From Clostridiaceae bacterium (GTDB lineage: Bacteria; Bacillota; Clostridia; Saccharofermentanales; DTU023), in NCBI GenBank assembly GCA_012841015.1, contig DUVN01000010.1:1-64000 (forward strand): a stretch of 64,000 nt of DNA, given 5' to 3'. The position numbers were made by a program, and so were the translations under genes. Below the pieces are notes generated by a model. It was not told where the DNA came from. It ran no database searches and worked only from the letters and a program-made list of their open reading frames with translations. Positions 62,209 to 64,000 of the stretch are shown here, one piece after another (the first letter of the stretch is position 1; each line of letters opens with the position of its first letter).

Positions 62209-62748
62209 ATGTCAAGAATTGGCAAAATGCCGATCGTAATCCCCGATGGCATCAAGGTCGAAATCATCGACGGTCATGTCGTAGTGAGCAAGGGACAAGA
62301 GTCGCTTTCACAGGCGATTCTCCCCGGTATCACTGTCACGATCGAAGGCGGTCAGGTGCTCGTACGACGCGAGAACGATACGCGACAAACGCGTTCACTC
62401 CATGGTCTAACGCGCTCCCTGATCAATAACATGGTTGTCGGTCTGGATAAGGGATTCACGAAAAACTTAGAAATACAAGGTGTTGGGTACCGTGCAATGA
62501 AAGAGGGGAATAAGCTCATCATGAATCTCGGTTATTCGCACCCGGTCATATTTGAAGAGCCTGAAGGCATCACGTTTGAGCTCGCTTCACCGACGCGAAT
62601 CGCCGTCAAAGGGGCAGATAAGCAGCTCGTCGGCGAGATGGCCGCGAAGATTCGCGCATCGCGTCCGCCTGATGCGTATAAAGGCAAAGGTGTTCGGTAT
62701 GCCGGTGAGGTATTACGCCTCAAGGTCGGTAAATCCGGTGTTAGGTAA
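62209..62748 (+). CDS. rplF: 50S ribosomal protein L6
   Basis: A 179-residue L6 with two similar domains: 'MSRIGKMPIVIPDGIKVEI' start and 'GADKQLVGEMAAKIRASRPPDAYKGKGVRYAGEVLRLKVGKSG' end in pattern. Normal length. GCAGGAGG precedes the ATG. It lies near the factor-binding site. Confidence 0.97.
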   Translation: MSRIGKMPIVIPDGIKVEIIDGHVVVSKGQESLSQAILPGITVTIEGGQVLVRRENDTRQTRSLHGLTRSLINNMVVGLDKGFTKNLEIQGVGYRAMKEGNKLIMNLGYSHPVIFEEPEGITFELASPTRIAVKGADKQLVGEMAAKIRASRPPDAYKGKGVRYAGEVLRLKVGKSGVR

Positions 62749-62760
62749 GGAGCGTGAACG

Positions 62761-63129
62761 ATGATTAAGAAAGAACCACGCAATGTAATCCGCCGTCGTC
62801 GCCACGCACGAGTCCGCAGGCACGTGCATGGAACGGCTGAACGTCCGAGGCTGAATGTGTTCAGGAGTACGTCTCACATCTATGCGCAAATCATTGATGA
62901 CGTCTCTCACCGCACACTAGTCGCTGCATCGACACTCGATCCTTCGATTAAGTCGGAGATCAGTTATGGTGGAAATATTGAGGCGGCAAAAGCTGTCGGT
63001 AAGCTGATCGCCGAGCGCGCGCTCGAAGCAGACATTAAGACAGTTGTCTTCGATCGCGGTGGTTATAAGTATCACGGACGTGTCGCCGCGCTGGCCGATG
63101 CCGCGCGCGAAGCCGGACTCAGTTTTTAG
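62761..63129 (+). CDS. rplR: 50S ribosomal protein L18
   Basis: A 122-residue L18: '[37 protein letters not shown]' start and '[27 protein letters not shown]' end in pattern. Normal length. It binds 5S rRNA with L5. TAAGGAGCG precedes the ATG. Confidence 0.97.
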   Translation: MIKKEPRNVIRRRRHARVRRHVHGTAERPRLNVFRSTSHIYAQIIDDVSHRTLVAASTLDPSIKSEISYGGNIEAAKAVGKLIAERALEADIKTVVFDRGGYKYHGRVAALADAAREAGLSF

Positions 63130-63142
63130 GGGAGTGGCAATC

Positions 63143-63676
63143 ATGAGAAGAGATAACAAAGATCGCAGAGATCGTGATAAAAGAGAAGAGAGAGACCGCG
63201 AGAATGAACTTCAAGAACGCGTGATCCATATTGGGCGTGTCGCTAAAACGGTCAAAGGTGGACGTAATTTCCGTTTCACGGCACTTGTCGTCGTTGGAGA
63301 TGGCGCTGGCCGTGTTGGAAAAGGTCTTGGCAAATCGGCTGAAATTCCCGAAGCGATTCGCAAGGGAATTGAAGATGCCAAACGCAATATGATTGAAGTA
63401 GCGACATATAAAGACACAATCCCTTATCAAGTGACGGGTCGTTTCGGTGCTGCTCGTGTGCTGTTAAAGCCAGCGAGCGCAGGTACCGGTGTCATAGCAG
63501 GTGGAGCCGTCCGTGCTGTCTGTGAGCTGGCTGGCATTAAGGACATCCGCACGAAATCTTTAGGAAGTCCGAATCCGAATAATATTGTCAATGCGACGAT
63601 TGAAGGACTGAAGTCACTGCGTACGCTCGAAGAAGTTGCGGAGATACGCGGTAGGAACCCGCGTGAAATTTTGTAA
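63143..63676 (+). CDS. rpsE: 30S ribosomal protein S5
   Basis: A 177-residue S5. The first 20 residues are an Arg/Asp/Glu-rich low-complexity lead, then '[51 protein letters not shown]' in pattern. Near-normal length. I chose the ATG at 63143 after GGGGAGTGG. It maintains decoding accuracy. Confidence 0.96.
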   Translation: MRRDNKDRRDRDKREERDRENELQERVIHIGRVAKTVKGGRNFRFTALVVVGDGAGRVGKGLGKSAEIPEAIRKGIEDAKRNMIEVATYKDTIPYQVTGRFGAARVLLKPASAGTGVIAGGAVRAVCELAGIKDIRTKSLGSPNPNNIVNATIEGLKSLRTLEEVAEIRGRNPREIL

Positions 63677-63689
63677 TAAGGAGGGTGAC

Positions 63690-63890
63690 ATGGCTCAATT
63701 GAAAGTTACTCTGCTCAAGAGCACCAATAACGCCCGCAAAAAGCATAAGGCGACGGTGCAGGCGCTCGGTTTGAGAAAGATAGGGCAGACAGTCATCCAT
63801 CAGGACAACGAGGCGATCCGAGGCATGGTGCACCATGTTCGCCATCTCGTTGTCTGTGAACCGTACGAAGGAGGAGACGATGAAGCTTAA
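63690..63890 (+). CDS. rpmD: 50S ribosomal protein L30
   Basis: A 66-residue L30: '[51 protein letters not shown]' in pattern, plus a short acidic end. The ATG at 63690 is after AAGGAGGGTGAC. It overlaps rplO by 11 nt. Confidence 0.95.
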   Translation: MAQLKVTLLKSTNNARKKHKATVQALGLRKIGQTVIHQDNEAIRGMVHHVRHLVVCEPYEGGDDEA

Positions 63891-64000
63891 TGATCTGAGT
63901 CCTGTTCCCGGCTCGAACAGAAAAGCATCGAGAGTCGGACGCGGGAGAGGTTCCGGCAGTGGTAAGACTGCTGGCCGAGGAACGAAAGGCCAAAAATCAC
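63880..64000 (+). CDS. rplO: 50S ribosomal protein L15, cut by the window end
   Basis: The first 40 codons only: '[22 protein letters not shown]' in pattern, followed by the Gly/Arg/Lys-rich '[17 protein letters not shown]'. This is the standard N-terminus of L15. GAGGAG precedes the ATG, inside the end of rpmD. secY would be expected next. Confidence 0.95.
   Translation, partial: MKLNDLSPVPGSNRKASRVGRGRGSGSGKTAGRGTKGQKS

Overview
This window is a chromosomal segment of a low-to-moderate GC Gram-positive bacterium of the Bacillota, most likely Clostridia. The evidence is the block hprK-murB-rapZ-whiA, a zinc-type S14, an rpmE/DUF1385/prmC/prfA/tsaC block, an ECF-type transporter, and strong AGGAGG-like ribosome binding sites. 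I suspect an uncultured anaerobic gut or digester lineage near Saccharofermentans/Oscillospirales, but the sequence alone does not fix this.

The left 40 kb is largely accessory. Positions 1-4588 hold a repeat-rich spacer and a minus-strand cluster of two zinc-ribbon proteins and a TPM-domain protein, resembling the YdjG/YdjH membrane-stress pair. Positions 5037-9542 hold an AT-rich esterase, an opine-dehydrogenase-like protein paired with a sugar-transfer-type ATP-grasp protein, and a ZIP metal transporter. Positions 9600-12600 hold a cytoplasmic alpha-amylase among gene debris (an IS3 orfA stub, an amidase-like tail), bounded by a duplicated tRNA terminator next to tRNA-Cys and tRNA-Gly. Positions 12744-18992 hold a five-gene ABC/ECF uptake operon preceded by two copies of a GTTAG-N6-CTAAC operator. 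Positions 19189-24558 hold a probable lipoprotein, three acetyltransferases and a divergent redox set: a polyferredoxin, a CD1871A-type CXXC peptide and a TlpA-like thioredoxin lipoprotein.

Positions 24785-34330 run plus-strand: a zinc-ribbon/VWA surface protein, then hprK, murB, rapZ, whiA, a membrane protein, an HtrA protease and another membrane protein. Positions 34343-39614 hold DUF4438, a 61-bp tandem array, an XRE-GIN fusion regulator, a second array of 61-bp period, a lipoprotein resembling a protease propeptide, tRNA-Val and a histidine phosphatase.

From 40 kb on the content is core: rpmE, DUF1385, prmC, prfA and a TsaC/low-molecular-weight phosphatase fusion, then rpsF-ssb-rpsR, rplI-dnaB-tilS, hpt, ftsH, a MarR regulator and a minus-strand murC. 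The S10-spc ribosomal operon follows from rpsJ to the cut-off rplO, behind a strong promoter and a structured leader.

The most unusual signals are the modular 61-bp-period repeats at three loci, the opine-dehydrogenase/ATP-grasp pair, the paired operators of the uptake operon, the TsaC-phosphatase fusion, and ribosomal proteins with extra tails (S6, L22, L16).
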